From assembly GCF_001427125.1 (NCBI RefSeq), contig NZ_LMGK01000012.1:1-49766 (forward strand): 49,766 bases of DNA. The letters are read 5' to 3'. The stretch is from Pseudomonas sp. Root562. GTDB lineage: Bacteria; Pseudomonadota; Gammaproteobacteria; Pseudomonadales; Pseudomonadaceae. How positions within the stretch are numbered: position 1 is the first letter of the stretch; each line of letters opens with the position of its first letter. Under the pieces are notes generated by a model. The model made no database searches, was not told the DNA's origin, and worked only from the letters and a program-made list of their open reading frames with translations. Below, piece after piece: positions 1 through 9,119 of this stretch. A program made the translations under genes and the position numbers.

Positions 1-156
1 TGGGCGTGCATGCGTTCCGGAGAAGAATTTAATACGGCCAAGCTTTTTAGCGAAAAACATCTCGCGAAAGCTTGACCGTGAACAGAGTATCTACAGGTCT
101 TGCACGAAGCGCGGCTTGCCCGCGAAGACGATCGAACAAGCCAAACCCATCATCGG

Positions 157-603
157 TCAGGGCTCCATCCCCAACTCATGCTTGACCAGCCCCAGCAATT
201 TGCCGGTATCGATGGGCTTGAGCAAAAAATCCACCACGCTCAAATGCATGGCGGCGATGGCGTCTTTCACGTCGGCATCACCGGACACAATGATGATCGG
301 CATCGCCGCCCGTACCGATTCACGGACCTGGCGGATCAGATCGAGGCCATCGACATTGCCCATCCGCAAATCGGTGATGATCAAACCAATCGCGGGTTTC
401 TCTTCCAGCATTTTCAATGCTGTTTCGCCGCTCGCCGCGGTCAGGCAACGAATCCCGTCCAACCCGAGGATCTCTGACAGCAGCTCCCGGGCATCTTTAT
501 CGTCATCGACGATCAACACCCGTTGCGGCGGCAAGTCAGGTTCCTGCATGACTGCACTCAGCGCTTCACGCTCGGCGTCACTCAAAATATCGTGGTCGGA
601 CAT
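157..603 (-). CDS. Single-domain response regulator (CheY-like receiver)
   Basis: A 148-residue protein consisting of a short N-terminal extension and one receiver domain. The acidic pocket is D33-D35, the predicted phospho-acceptor is D78 (in ITDLRM), the switch Ser is S107 and the conserved Lys is K129 (LLKPID). No DNA-binding or enzymatic output domain follows, so it probably signals by protein contact or acts in a phosphorelay. No histidine kinase gene lies beside it in the window; a partner may lie to the left of the window edge. It is divergent from the cNMP/CBS/DUF294 gene across a 260-bp promoter region carrying direct repeats. The family call is firm; the pathway is unknown. Confidence 0.85.
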   Translation of the reverse strand: MSDHDILSDAEREALSAVMQEPDLPPQRVLIVDDDKDARELLSEILGLDGIRCLTAASGETALKMLEEKPAIGLIITDLRMGNVDGLDLIRQVRESVRAAMPIIIVSGDADVKDAIAAMHLSVVDFLLKPIDTGKLLGLVKHELGMEP

Positions 604-703
604 GGCGTTCTCTACATGTTCAATTCATTTCCCTAGCACAGTGGTGAGACATCGCTAAGCAGACCTTCAATGTGCACTTCGTCGGAATATTTTCCAATAG
701 GGG

Positions 704-771
704 TTAGGTAAGGTTTTTCTCACATTTAGGTAGGGTTTTTCAGACGCAGCCTCACGTTTACGTCCTACCTA
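704..771. promoter_or_regulatory. Tandem 16-bp direct repeat, likely regulator binding sites
   Basis: TTAGGTAAGGTTTTTC (704-719) recurs as TTAGGTAGGGTTTTTC (726-741), 15 of 16 bases identical and exactly 22 bp apart, about two helical turns. A third copy of the TAGGTAGG core lies inverted at 764-771. The group sits between a response regulator and the cNMP/CBS/DUF294 gene, about 90-160 bp before the latter's start. Same-face spacing suggests cooperative binding of an activator; which one is not shown by the sequence. Confidence 0.5.
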
Positions 772-811
772 GACTTACGTCCAATGGGCACCCCGCTCGC
801 AGGGGTCGACC

Positions 812-871
812 ATGGGTGAGTCATCCGACAACAACAACTCCAAAAAAGACTGCGGTAATGGTTATGAGTAA
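812..871 (+). CDS. Possible 19-residue leader peptide
   Basis: An AGGGG Shine-Dalgarno-like stretch (801-805) sits six bases before ATG 812, which opens a 19-codon reading frame rich in Asn, Ser and Lys. Its stop (869-871) overlaps the ATG at 864 of the downstream gene as ATGAGTAA. This geometry would allow translational coupling. It could equally be chance, because GTG 816 in the main frame could use the same Shine-Dalgarno sequence. Confidence 0.25.
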   Translation: MGESSDNNNSKKDCGNGYE

Positions 872-2798
872 AGCGGACGCCTTCACACAGGCAGGGAAAA
901 CCGCGGTGTTGCAGAACATCCAGGGCACTCTGCAATTTCTTCAGCGATTCCCGCCTTTCAACCAGATGGAACACGCCCACCTGGCGTACCTGGTTGAACA
1001 ATGTCAGCTGCGTTTTTATGCCCCCGGCGAAAGCATCATCAAGCCTGCCGAGGGCCCGGTTGAACATTTCTATATCGTCAAACAGGGCCGGGTCGTAGGC
1101 GAGCGCCCCCATTCGGCCAAGGGCGGTACCGAAACCACTTTCGAGATCACCACCGGCGAGTGTTTTCCCCTGGCGGCATTGCTGGGAGAGCGTGCGACGC
1201 GCACTGAACATCTGGCAGCCGAAGACACCTTTTGCCTACAGCTAAACAAACTCGCATTTATCAAGCTCTTCGCCATTTCCGGCACATTCCGTGACTTTGC
1301 CCTACGCGGCGTGAGCAGCCTGCTGGATCAGGTCAATCAGCAGGTCCAGCAGAAAGCCGTGGAAACCCTTGGCACGCAGTATTCGCTCAATACCCGTTTG
1401 GGTGAATTGGCCATGCGCCATCCGGTCATGTGCAGTCCGGCGACGCCCCTGCGCGAGGCCGTGACCCTGATGCACGAGCAGCAGGTGGGCAGCATTGTGG
1501 TGGTTGATGAACAGCAAGCGCCGCTAGGGATTTTCACCCTGCGCGACCTGCGGCACGTGGTGGCCAATGCTGCCGGTGATTTTGCCGAAGCCATCGAACG
1601 CCACATGACACCCTCGCCGTTTTACCTCACACCGGACCACAGCGCGTTCGACGCCGCGATCGCCATGACCGAGCGGCATATCGCCCATGTCTGCCTGGTC
1701 AAGGACCAACGCCTGTGTGGCGTGGTGTCCGAGCGCGATCTGTTTTCACTGCAGCGGGTCGACCTGGTGCACCTGGCGCGGACCATCCGCAACGCTCCGC
1801 GGGTGGAAAATCTGGTGGCCATGCGCGGCGAGATCGGCCAATTGGTCGAGCGCATGCTGGCCCACGGTGCGTCCTCGACCCAGATCACCCACATCATCAC
1901 CCTGCTCAACGATCACACCGTGTGCCGGGTGATTGAACTGACCCTCGCCGAGAAAGGTGATCCGGGCGTCGCGTTCAGTTGGTTGTGTTTCGGCAGCGAA
2001 GGCCGTCGCGAGCAAACGCTGCACACCGATCAGGACAACGGCATTCTGTTCGAAGCCCGCGACGCAGCCCATGCTGCCGAAATCCGCGGCAAGTTGCTGC
2101 CCATCGCCCATCAGATCAACCAAAGCCTGGCGTTGTGCGGCTTCACCCTGTGCAAGGGCAACATCATGGCCGGTAACCCCGAGCTTTGCTTGTCCCGTGT
2201 CGAGTGGGCGCGTCGCTTCGCCGCGTTCATCCGCGAGGCCACGCCGGAAAACCTGCTGGGTTCGAGTATCTATTTCGATCTGCGTGTGGTCTGGGGCAAC
2301 GAGCAAGGTTGTGAGCAGTTGCGCCGCGGGATTCTCGACCAGGTCGCCGACAACCGCTTGTTCCAGCGCATGCTGGCCGAAAACGCGTTGCGCAATCGCC
2401 CGCCTGTTGGGCGTTTCCGCGAGTTTGTACTAGCCCGAAAGAATGGCGAGAAAGCCACACTGGACTTGAAGATTCAGGGCCTGACGCCCTTCGTCGACGG
2501 GGCGCGACTGCTCGCCCTGGCCCATGGCATCGAAACCAACAACACCCTGGAGCGATTTCGCCAACTGGTGGACAAACAGATCATCGAGCCCCTGGACGGC
2601 GCGGCGTACGAAGAGGCCTATCACTTCATTCAGCAAACCCGCATGCAGCAACATCAGCTACAGACCCGGGAGAACCTGCCTTACTCCAACCGCGTCGATC
2701 CGGACAGTCTGAATCATCTGGACCGGCGGATCCTGCGTGAGTCCTTGCGTCAGGCGCAACGCCTGCAAAGCAGTCTGGCCTTGCGGTACCAATTATGA
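864..2798 (+). CDS. cNMP-binding/CBS-pair/DUF294 nucleotidyltransferase-like protein
   Basis: A 644-residue cytoplasmic protein (660 if it starts at GTG 816). The order is a cyclic-nucleotide-binding-type domain (about residues 25-145), a CBS pair (about 185-305, two copies of the P.T/V..LM..........V..RDL pattern), then a DUF294 nucleotidyltransferase domain with the GS....R..D.D signature (CFGSEGRREQTLHTDQD), and a DUF294 C-terminal domain. The fold resembles the GlnD/KNTase family, so nucleotidyl transfer to a protein partner is plausible but unproven. In other pseudomonads a homologue sits beside acetate uptake genes with the same downstream exonuclease, which hints at a link with carbon or energy state. 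The start at 864 was chosen because it opens the conserved N-terminus. Confidence 0.8.
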   Translation: MSKADAFTQAGKTAVLQNIQGTLQFLQRFPPFNQMEHAHLAYLVEQCQLRFYAPGESIIKPAEGPVEHFYIVKQGRVVGERPHSAKGGTETTFEITTGECFPLAALLGERATRTEHLAAEDTFCLQLNKLAFIKLFAISGTFRDFALRGVSSLLDQVNQQVQQKAVETLGTQYSLNTRLGELAMRHPVMCSPATPLREAVTLMHEQQVGSIVVVDEQQAPLGIFTLRDLRHVVANAAGDFAEAIERHMTPSPFYLTPDHSAFDAAIAMTERHIAHVCLVKDQRLCGVVSERDLFSLQRVDLVHLARTIRNAPRVENLVAMRGEIGQLVERMLAHGASSTQITHIITLLNDHTVCRVIELTLAEKGDPGVAFSWLCFGSEGRREQTLHTDQDNGILFEARDAAHAAEIRGKLLPIAHQINQSLALCGFTLCKGNIMAGNPELCLSRVEWARRFAAFIREATPENLLGSSIYFDLRVVWGNEQGCEQLRRGILDQVADNRLFQRMLAENALRNRPPVGRFREFVLARKNGEKATLDLKIQGLTPFVDGARLLALAHGIETNNTLERFRQLVDKQIIEPLDGAAYEEAYHFIQQTRMQQHQLQTRENLPYSNRVDPDSLNHLDRRILRESLRQAQRLQSSLALRYQL

Positions 2799-2808
2799 GC
2801 GATCAGCG

Positions 2809-3516
2809 ATGAGTCTGTTTTCATGGTTGCGCCCGGGCGGCCCGAGCCTGTCCGGAGAACTGCAACAACGCCTGCAACGTTTGCCGGCGGTGAAAGAATT
2901 GAGCGAGTGCAGCCTGCGTGAACAACGCTGGGTGGTGCTCGACCTGGAAACCACCGGACTAAACCTGAACAAGGACCGCGTGCTGTCCATCGGTGCGGTG
3001 GTGATCGAAGACGGCGCGATCGACTTCAGCCAGCAGTTCGAGCGCACCCTGCAATGCGCCGAAGTCAAACTCGGCCCCAGCGTGCTGATTCATGGGATCG
3101 GCCCCAGCGCGATTGCTGCCGGCAGCGATCCGGCCCACGCACTGCTCGATTTCATGGAGTTTGTCGGCGACAGTCCGGTGCTGGCTTTCCACGCGCCATT
3201 CGACCAGCACATGCTCGGCCGCGCACTGAAAGAACATCTGGGTTACAAGTTGCAGCACCTGTTTATGGATGTTGCGGATATCGCCCCGCTGGTCTGCCCG
3301 CAGGCGCACATTCGCGAGGCCGGGCTGGACGAGTGGATCGACTGGTTCAAACTCGAAGTGTTCGAACGTCACAACGCCAGCGCCGATGCGCTGGCCACGG
3401 CGGAACTGGCGTTGATCCTGTTCAGCCGTGCACGACAGCAACAGATTCACAGTCCGTTGAATTTGCAGCAGCGGTTGAATCAGTGGAAACGACGGCAGCA
3501 AACCCCGTCGTTCTAG
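2809..3516 (+). CDS. DnaQ-family 3'-5' exonuclease (DEDDh)
   Basis: A 235-residue exonuclease domain protein. ExoI is DLETTG (D and E metal ligands), ExoII is in HAPFDQHML, and ExoIII is the H....D of HNASADALATAEL, so the DEDDh catalytic set looks complete. It is a stand-alone protein without polymerase or helicase parts, similar to the nuclease that follows the cNMP/CBS/DUF294 gene in P. aeruginosa. It begins 10 bp after that gene's stop, so the two are almost certainly one transcript. The start at 2809 gives the conserved N-terminus; no earlier in-frame start is sensible because the frame there lies inside the upstream gene. The physiological substrate is unknown. Confidence 0.85.
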   Translation: MSLFSWLRPGGPSLSGELQQRLQRLPAVKELSECSLREQRWVVLDLETTGLNLNKDRVLSIGAVVIEDGAIDFSQQFERTLQCAEVKLGPSVLIHGIGPSAIAAGSDPAHALLDFMEFVGDSPVLAFHAPFDQHMLGRALKEHLGYKLQHLFMDVADIAPLVCPQAHIREAGLDEWIDWFKLEVFERHNASADALATAELALILFSRARQQQIHSPLNLQQRLNQWKRRQQTPSF

Positions 3517-3541
3517 ATTTTTTTGTCTGCTCTGGCGCCTT

Positions 3542-3629
3542 CGCGGGCAAGCCTCGGTCCTACAGAGATGTTTCGTTCAGGACGTTGACGAACGACACCA
3601 TCTCTATAGGACCGAGGCTTGCCCGCGAT
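3542..3629. repeat. REP-type inverted repeat (GCAAGCCTCG family)
   Basis: Two inverted arms, starting cgcgggcaagcctcggtcc and ending ggaccgaggcttgcccgcg, are separated by about 40 bp. This is a REPIN-like doublet between the exonuclease gene and the ECF sigma gene. Related doublets lie at 5271-5369, 30202-30306, 44477-44575 and 47366-47461. Confidence 0.8.
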
Positions 3630-3760
3630 GAACGAAGCCGCGGTCTTACAGCGAACAAGCATTTATCCCACCCGACCAGCGCCAATTGCGCACCCTCCTC
3701 GCCTCTGCCACAATCGCGAACAATTCTCGTTAGTTAACACTTCCCAAACGGTGATGCGGC

Positions 3761-4279
3761 GTGTCGTCAGTCCCAAGCCCTCAAAGTGAGCTCGTCGGTG
3801 CGTTATATCGCGACCATCGCGGTTGGCTATTGGCCTGGCTTCGTCGCAACGTCGCTTGCCCGCAACGAGCCGAAGACCTGAGTCAGGACACCTTCGTGCG
3901 TTTGCTCGGCCGTGAGGAACTCAAAGAGCCGCGCGAACCGCGGGCGTTTCTGGTGGCGATTGCCAAGGGCCTGCTGTTCGACTATTTCCGCCGCGCCGCG
4001 CTGGAACAGGCCTACCTCACCGAACTGATGCTGATCCCCGAAGCCGAGCAACCGTCGGTGGAAGAACAGCAAATGATCCTTGAAGACCTGAAAAACATCG
4101 ATCGCCTGCTCGGCAAGCTGTCGAGCAAGGCTCGGGCGGCGTTTCTCTACAATCGTCTCGATGGCTTGAGCCACGCGCAAATCGCCGAACGCCTCGGCGT
4201 GTCGGTACCGCGTGTGCGCCAGTACCTGACCCAGGGCCTGCGTCAGTGCTACATCGCGCTGTACGGTGAGCCGACATGA
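3761..4279 (+). CDS. FecI-type ECF sigma factor
   Basis: A 172-residue sigma-70 family protein of the iron-starvation ECF class. Region 2 spans about residues 10-75 (YRDHRGWLLAWLRRN, then QRAEDLSQDTFVRLL), and region 4 about 105-165 (helix-turn-helix LSHAQIAERLGVSVPRVRQYL). It overlaps the FecR gene by four bases (ATGA), and the TonB receptor follows, giving the classic cell-surface signalling order. The GTG start has only a weak Shine-Dalgarno sequence but is the only one that gives the full N-terminus. It probably directs transcription of the receptor gene when its ferric siderophore is bound. Fur control is expected for the family, but no Fur box was verified. Confidence 0.9.
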   Translation: MSSVPSPQSELVGALYRDHRGWLLAWLRRNVACPQRAEDLSQDTFVRLLGREELKEPREPRAFLVAIAKGLLFDYFRRAALEQAYLTELMLIPEAEQPSVEEQQMILEDLKNIDRLLGKLSSKARAAFLYNRLDGLSHAQIAERLGVSVPRVRQYLTQGLRQCYIALYGEPT

Positions 4280-5250
4280 ACCCGCTCAGTTCCAAGCCAG
4301 TGTCGGCGCAGGTGCTCGATGCCGCCATTGCCTGGCAGCTGTCGCTGGATTCCGGTAATCCGGTGGAGCGCGAAGCGTTCAGCAAATGGCACGCCGCCCA
4401 CGAAGAACATGCGCGTGCATGGCGCCAATTGGGCATGCTCGACCAACGCTTCAGCGTCGCCAGCGGCCCGGCCCGCACTGCCTTGCTGCAATCACGCGAA
4501 GGTATTCGCCGACGGGTACGCAAGCTCGGCAGCGGTCTGGCCAGCGTCGTAGCGGTGATCGGTCTGGCATTGTTTGCCGGTGAGCGGTATCTGCCGGTCG
4601 GTTACTGGTTGGCCGACCAACGCACCGCGACCGGTGAACAGCGCACCCTTCGCCTGGCCGACGGCACGCTGATCAACCTCAACACCCACAGTGCCGTGGA
4701 CGTGCGCTTCGATGAGAAGCAGCGCCGGGTGGTACTCCAGGAAGGGGAAATCCTCGTTGAGACCGGCCATGGTGATGCCCGCCCGTTTATCGTCGAAACC
4801 CGCGAAGGCAGCATGCGCGCATTGGGCACACGGTTTCTGGTCAAGCGCGAAGAAGCAGGCACGCGCCTGAGCGTCTTGCAGTCGGCGGTGGCCGTTCATC
4901 CGCAATCGAGCGCTGACGAACAGATTTTGCGCGAAGGCCAGCAAGTACTGATTCGTAATGATGGCTTGGGATCGGTGGCTGCACTCAACCTCGGCGCAGA
5001 TGCCTGGACCCGCGGCATGCTGGTGGTGGATAACGCGCGATTGGAAGACCTGGTGCATGAACTCGGCCGTTATCGCCGCGGGTATTTGGGCGTGACGCCG
5101 CAAGTAGCGGACCTGCGGATCACCGGCAGCTTCCCGCTGCATGACACGGACCTGGCCCTGAACGCGCTGTTACCGACGTTGCCAGTGCAGATTGAACAGC
5201 ACACGCAATGGTGGGTGACGGTGGCGGCCAAGGCCGATGCCAAACCCTGA
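4276..5250 (+). CDS. FecR-like anti-sigma/sigma regulator
   Basis: A 324-residue inner-membrane regulator. The N-terminal cytoplasmic part (about 10-75, DUF4880-type, WQLSLDSG.P.ERE.F..WHAA) would bind the sigma factor. A single membrane span lies near residues 90-108 (LASVVAVIGLALFAG). The periplasmic FecR domain follows (about 125-225; ADGTLINLNTHSAVDVRF) and a C-terminal STN-like region ends the protein. It is co-translated with the sigma gene through a 4-bp overlap. By family, it relays the state of the receptor's STN domain to the sigma factor. Nothing in it looks broken. Confidence 0.9.
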   Translation: MNPLSSKPVSAQVLDAAIAWQLSLDSGNPVEREAFSKWHAAHEEHARAWRQLGMLDQRFSVASGPARTALLQSREGIRRRVRKLGSGLASVVAVIGLALFAGERYLPVGYWLADQRTATGEQRTLRLADGTLINLNTHSAVDVRFDEKQRRVVLQEGEILVETGHGDARPFIVETREGSMRALGTRFLVKREEAGTRLSVLQSAVAVHPQSSADEQILREGQQVLIRNDGLGSVAALNLGADAWTRGMLVVDNARLEDLVHELGRYRRGYLGVTPQVADLRITGSFPLHDTDLALNALLPTLPVQIEQHTQWWVTVAAKADAKP

Positions 5251-5270
5251 GAGGTGCTGTTTCTGGCATA

Positions 5271-5369
5271 CGGCCTTCGCGGGCAAGCCTCACTCCTACC
5301 AGGTCGAGTCGTTCATTGAACGTGGGAACAACACAAAACTGTAGGAGCGAGGGTTGCCCTCGAAGAGGC
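5271..5369. repeat. REP-type inverted repeat (GCAAGCCTC family)
   Basis: Inverted arms starting cggccttcgcgggcaagcc and ending agggttgccctcgaagaggc enclose a central spacer. It lies in the 233-bp gap between fecR and the receptor gene, so it sits inside or beside the promoter region of the receptor. Confidence 0.75.
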
Positions 5370-5483
5370 CGTCAGACTTACAGTGATTGTTGAATCGAAA
5401 TTATTTTCATCCAGCCCTATCACTTTTTGATTTTCGTTCGGCACCTAGGCAATTGAGAAGTATTCCCTTTCAGGAGCCGCCGT

Positions 5484-7916
5484 ATGTCCCGTTCGCTAGA
5501 CACCTTGTTGCGCCCCAGTTTGCTGGCGGTCGCCATCGCCCTTTGCACCCCTTTGGCCAGCAGTCAACTGGTCGCCGCTGAACAAGCGTCCAGCGTTCGC
5601 GCCTACAACCTGCCGGCCGCGCCATTGGCCAACACCCTGAACCAGATCGCCAGCCAGGCGGGCCTCGCCCTGTCGCTGAGCCCATCGCTGGCGGCGGGCA
5701 AGACGTCGGCTCCGGTCACCGGCCAATTCGATGCTGCCGGCGCTTTGCGTGAAGCATTGCGGGGCACGGGTTTGCAACTGGAACAGAGCGCCACCGGCAG
5801 CTACACACTGGTGGCGGTGCCTGAAGGTGTGATGTCGCTGCCGGCCACCAGCGTGATCGGCGTCGAAGCTGATCCTGAAAACGCGTGGGGGCCGGTGCAG
5901 GGTTATCTGGCCAAGCGCACGGCTGCCGGCACCAAGACCGACACCGCACTGGTCGAGGTGCCGCGTTCGATTTCCGTGGCAACCCGTGAGCAGATGGACG
6001 ACCGTAACGTACAGAGTCTCGACGACGCCGTGCGCTACATGCCAGGCATCACCGCCAGCAGCTATGGCAGCGACACCCGCGCCGACTGGTTGCGAGTGCG
6101 CGGTTTCGAACCGACCCAGTTCCTCGATGGCCTGCCGCTGCCAAAAGGCGTGTATGCCAACCCGAAACAGGAAACCTGGAACCTCGACCGCCTTGCCCTG
6201 CTGCGCGGCCCAGCCTCGTCGATCTATGGTCAGACGCCGCCGGGCGGCCTGCTCGATATGGTCAGTCGCCGTCCCAGTGCTGAGTCGAGCAGCGAAGTCC
6301 AGCTGCAATACGGCAGCGACAATCATCGCCAGATCAATTTTGCCAGCACCGGCAAGATCGACGATGAAGGGCAATTCCTCTACGGTCTGAGCGGTGTAGT
6401 GCGCGACAGCGGAACCCAGATCGACCACGTCGACAACAAGCGCTACAACATTGCGCCAAGCCTGACCTGGAACATCGACGAAGACACCCGGTTCACCCTG
6501 CTCACGCAATTCACCCGGGACGATACCGGCATCACCAGCCAATTCCTGCCGATCCAGGGCACCAAAATCAACATGCCGTTCGGCGATGTTTCCCACCACA
6601 AGAACCTGGGCGACCCGGATTGGGAATACTACGACCGCACTTACTACGCGCTGGGCTACGCCTTCGAACATCGCCTCAACGATGTCTGGCAGTTCCGTCA
6701 GAACCTGCGCTACACCAAGTCTGACTTGTCCTTCCAGGGCATCACCGTCGGCGCGTACCCGTTCACCCAGGTCGACAATGAAGGCAACGTCGGCCGCTCG
6801 ACCACCAGCGTCGACGAGGACATCAGCCAGTTTGCCGTGGACAACAACTTCCAGGCCGACTTCGCCACCGGCGATGTCAGTCACACCGTGTTGATTGGTT
6901 TCGATCACCAGCGCAGCAACACCAACTACACCTCGATCTTCGGCAGCGCACCGTCGACCAACGTGAACAACCCGGTGCGTGGCGTGGAAATCGTCCGTCC
7001 GCCACGCTCCAGCGCGTTCTACGACTACGACCAGAAAACCTATCAGACCGGTCTGTATGTCCAGGACCAGATGGCCCTCGACCAATGGCGCCTGACACTG
7101 GGCGGTCGTGAAGACTGGGTTCACACCGGCACCAAGTTCTTCAACAAGGGCGATGCCACAAATACTGAGCGCGACACCAACTTCAGCGGTAACGCAGCGA
7201 TCAGCTACGTGTTCGACAACGGTTTTGTTCCTTACTTGTCGTACGCCGAGTCGTTCCAGCCGACCAGCAATGCCACGGCCTCGCCCACCGATTCGTTCAA
7301 ACCGACCGAAGGCGAGCAGTGGGAACTGGGCATCAAGTACCAGCCGCCGGGCAGCGATACATTACTCAGTGCAGCGATCTACGACCTGACCCAGAAGAAC
7401 GTGTCTGTCACCACCACCAACTCGGACAACGTTTCGATCACCAGCCAGACCGGTGAAGTAAAGGTCAAGGGACTGGAGCTGGAAGCCGTTTCCGATGTGA
7501 CGGAGAACCTCAAGGTCATCGCCGCGTACACCCTGGCAAAATCCGAAGTGCAAAAAGGTGATTTCAAAGGCAATCGCCTGCAACTGATGCCAAACCAGCA
7601 GGCTTCGCTGTGGGCCGATTACACCTGGCACAACGGCGTGCTCGATGGTTTCGGCGTGGGCGGTGGCGTTCGCTACACCGGCAACACCTACGGCGATCAG
7701 GCCAACACCGAACTGGGCAAGGCCGATGCCTACACCGTGTTCGACGCAGCTGTTCACTACGACCTCGGCCGTCTGGACAACAGCTTGAAAGGCGCCTCGC
7801 TGGCGCTGAACGCGACCAACCTGTTCGACAAGGACTACATCTCGACTTGCGACAGTTTCTACTGCTACTACGGCGACCAGCGCAGCGTCGTCGCCAGTGC
7901 CACCTACAAGTGGTAA
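5484..7916 (+). CDS. TonB-dependent siderophore receptor with STN signalling domain
   Basis: An 810-residue outer-membrane receptor. A signal peptide (about 1-32) is followed by an STN domain (about 40-105), a TonB-box region, a plug (about 155-270; VEVPRSISV, then LRGPASSIYGQTPPGG) and a 22-strand barrel ending in ATYKW, with a C-terminal aromatic residue. A CDSFYC cysteine pair near the end resembles FhuA/FoxA/FiuA-type hydroxamate receptors. The STN domain and the upstream sigma/anti-sigma pair show that it is a signalling transducer. A good AGGAG precedes ATG 5484. The ligand cannot be read from sequence; ferrichrome- or ferrioxamine-type xenosiderophores are my best guess. Confidence 0.93.
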   Translation: MSRSLDTLLRPSLLAVAIALCTPLASSQLVAAEQASSVRAYNLPAAPLANTLNQIASQAGLALSLSPSLAAGKTSAPVTGQFDAAGALREALRGTGLQLEQSATGSYTLVAVPEGVMSLPATSVIGVEADPENAWGPVQGYLAKRTAAGTKTDTALVEVPRSISVATREQMDDRNVQSLDDAVRYMPGITASSYGSDTRADWLRVRGFEPTQFLDGLPLPKGVYANPKQETWNLDRLALLRGPASSIYGQTPPGGLLDMVSRRPSAESSSEVQLQYGSDNHRQINFASTGKIDDEGQFLYGLSGVVRDSGTQIDHVDNKRYNIAPSLTWNIDEDTRFTLLTQFTRDDTGITSQFLPIQGTKINMPFGDVSHHKNLGDPDWEYYDRTYYALGYAFEHRLNDVWQFRQNLRYTKSDLSFQGITVGAYPFTQVDNEGNVGRSTTSVDEDISQFAVDNNFQADFATGDVSHTVLIGFDHQRSNTNYTSIFGSAPSTNVNNPVRGVEIVRPPRSSAFYDYDQKTYQTGLYVQDQMALDQWRLTLGGREDWVHTGTKFFNKGDATNTERDTNFSGNAAISYVFDNGFVPYLSYAESFQPTSNATASPTDSFKPTEGEQWELGIKYQPPGSDTLLSAAIYDLTQKNVSVTTTNSDNVSITSQTGEVKVKGLELEAVSDVTENLKVIAAYTLAKSEVQKGDFKGNRLQLMPNQQASLWADYTWHNGVLDGFGVGGGVRYTGNTYGDQANTELGKADAYTVFDAAVHYDLGRLDNSLKGASLALNATNLFDKDYISTCDSFYCYYGDQRSVVASATYKW

Positions 7917-7945
7917 AGCGTTGATCTGACATGCCCTATGACCAG

Positions 7946-7975
7946 GCCGTCCTTAATGGGCGGCTTCGGTTTTTT
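7946..7975 (+). terminator. Intrinsic terminator of the siderophore receptor gene
   Basis: GCCGTCC (7946-7952), a five-base loop and GGGCGGC (7958-7964) form a 7-bp stem with one G.U pair, followed shortly by a T run (7970-7975). It lies 30 bp after the receptor stop. Its presence argues that the next gene starts at 7989 rather than at the upstream in-frame ATG 7938. Confidence 0.7.
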
Positions 7976-7988
7976 CAAAGGCCAAGAA

Positions 7989-9119
7989 ATGAAAAGCAAA
8001 ACAATCCGCCGCTGGTCCTTTATCCACACCTGGTCCAGCCTGATTTGCACCGTGTTCCTGCTGATGCTGGCATTGACCGGCCTGCCCTTGATCTTCCATC
8101 ACGAGATCGACCATCTGCTGGGCGATGCCCCAGAGTTGCAGGTCATGCCGGAGGACACCCCCCACCTGAATTTGCAGCAGTTGGTACAGGCGGCCGAGAA
8201 GCATCGCCCCGGCGAGGTCATGCAATATTTCGGTTTCGAGGATGACGAGCCCAATGCCGCCATCGCGATCATGGCTGCCACCGCCGGCACCGAGCCGAAC
8301 TCATCCCATACCTTCATGCTCGATGCCCGTACCGGCGAAGCGCTGGAGATGCCATCGGCCAATGGCGGCTTCATGATGGTCATGTTGCGCCTGCACGTGG
8401 ACATGTTTGCCGGCCTGCCGGGCAAATTGTTGCTGGCGTTCATGGGGTTGCTGTTCGTTGTCGCGATCGTTTCGGGCACCGTGCTGTACCTGCCCTTCAT
8501 GCGTCGCTTGAAATTCGCCACCGTACGCCACGACAAATCCTCCCGCCTGCGCTGGCTCGACCTGCATAACCTGATCGGCGTGGTGACGCTGACCTGGGCA
8601 CTGGTGGTCGGAGTAACCGGCGTGATCAGCGCCTGTGCCGACCTGCTGATCGCCGCGTGGCGCAACGACAGCCTGAGTGCGATGGTCGCGCCGTACCGCG
8701 ACGCGCCACCGCTGACGCACCTGGCACCGGCCACTCAATTGCTCGATATCGCCAGGGAAGTTGCGCCAGGCATGCAACCCGACTTCATCGCCTTTCCCGG
8801 CACACGGTTCTCCAGTGAGCACCATTACGCCGTGTTCATGAAGGGCAGCACGCATTTGACCTCGCACTTGCTGACGCCGGTACTGATCGACGCCAGCACT
8901 TTGCAAGTCACCGCTGTGGCTGAACGTCCGTGGTACATGGACGCCATGGGCATGTCGCAGCCGTTGCACTTCGGTGACTACGGCGGCATGCCGATGCAAA
9001 TTCTCTGGGCGACCCTGGATGTGCTGACCATCATTGTTCTCGGCAGTGGGGTTTACCTGTGGGTGGTCCGGCGCAAGGCTGCCAACCCTTTGCTGGAAAA
9101 AGCGGAGAGCGCGGCATGA
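7989..9119 (+). CDS. PepSY transmembrane protein, FoxB-like ferrisiderophore reductase candidate
   Basis: A 376-residue inner-membrane protein with about four membrane spans: near residues 10-35 (FIHTWSSLICTVFLLMLALTG), about 145-170, about 190-215 and about 330-355. PepSY-type periplasmic loops lie between them. Conserved histidines in or near the membrane segments (IHTWSS, LRLHVDMFAG, WLDLHNLIG) match the heme-ligand pattern of PepSY_TM proteins. P. aeruginosa FoxB, of this family, is reported as a siderophore reductase, and the location directly after a siderophore receptor fits that role. An AAAGG lies seven bases before ATG 7989. The exact substrate is an inference. Confidence 0.85.
   Translation: MKSKTIRRWSFIHTWSSLICTVFLLMLALTGLPLIFHHEIDHLLGDAPELQVMPEDTPHLNLQQLVQAAEKHRPGEVMQYFGFEDDEPNAAIAIMAATAGTEPNSSHTFMLDARTGEALEMPSANGGFMMVMLRLHVDMFAGLPGKLLLAFMGLLFVVAIVSGTVLYLPFMRRLKFATVRHDKSSRLRWLDLHNLIGVVTLTWALVVGVTGVISACADLLIAAWRNDSLSAMVAPYRDAPPLTHLAPATQLLDIAREVAPGMQPDFIAFPGTRFSSEHHYAVFMKGSTHLTSHLLTPVLIDASTLQVTAVAERPWYMDAMGMSQPLHFGDYGGMPMQILWATLDVLTIIVLGSGVYLWVVRRKAANPLLEKAESAA

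Noticed and set aside
1..156. A gene end at the left edge
   Set aside because: Short frames only; sequence contains a partial REP-like arm (ggcttgcccgcgaag) and no supported coding signal.
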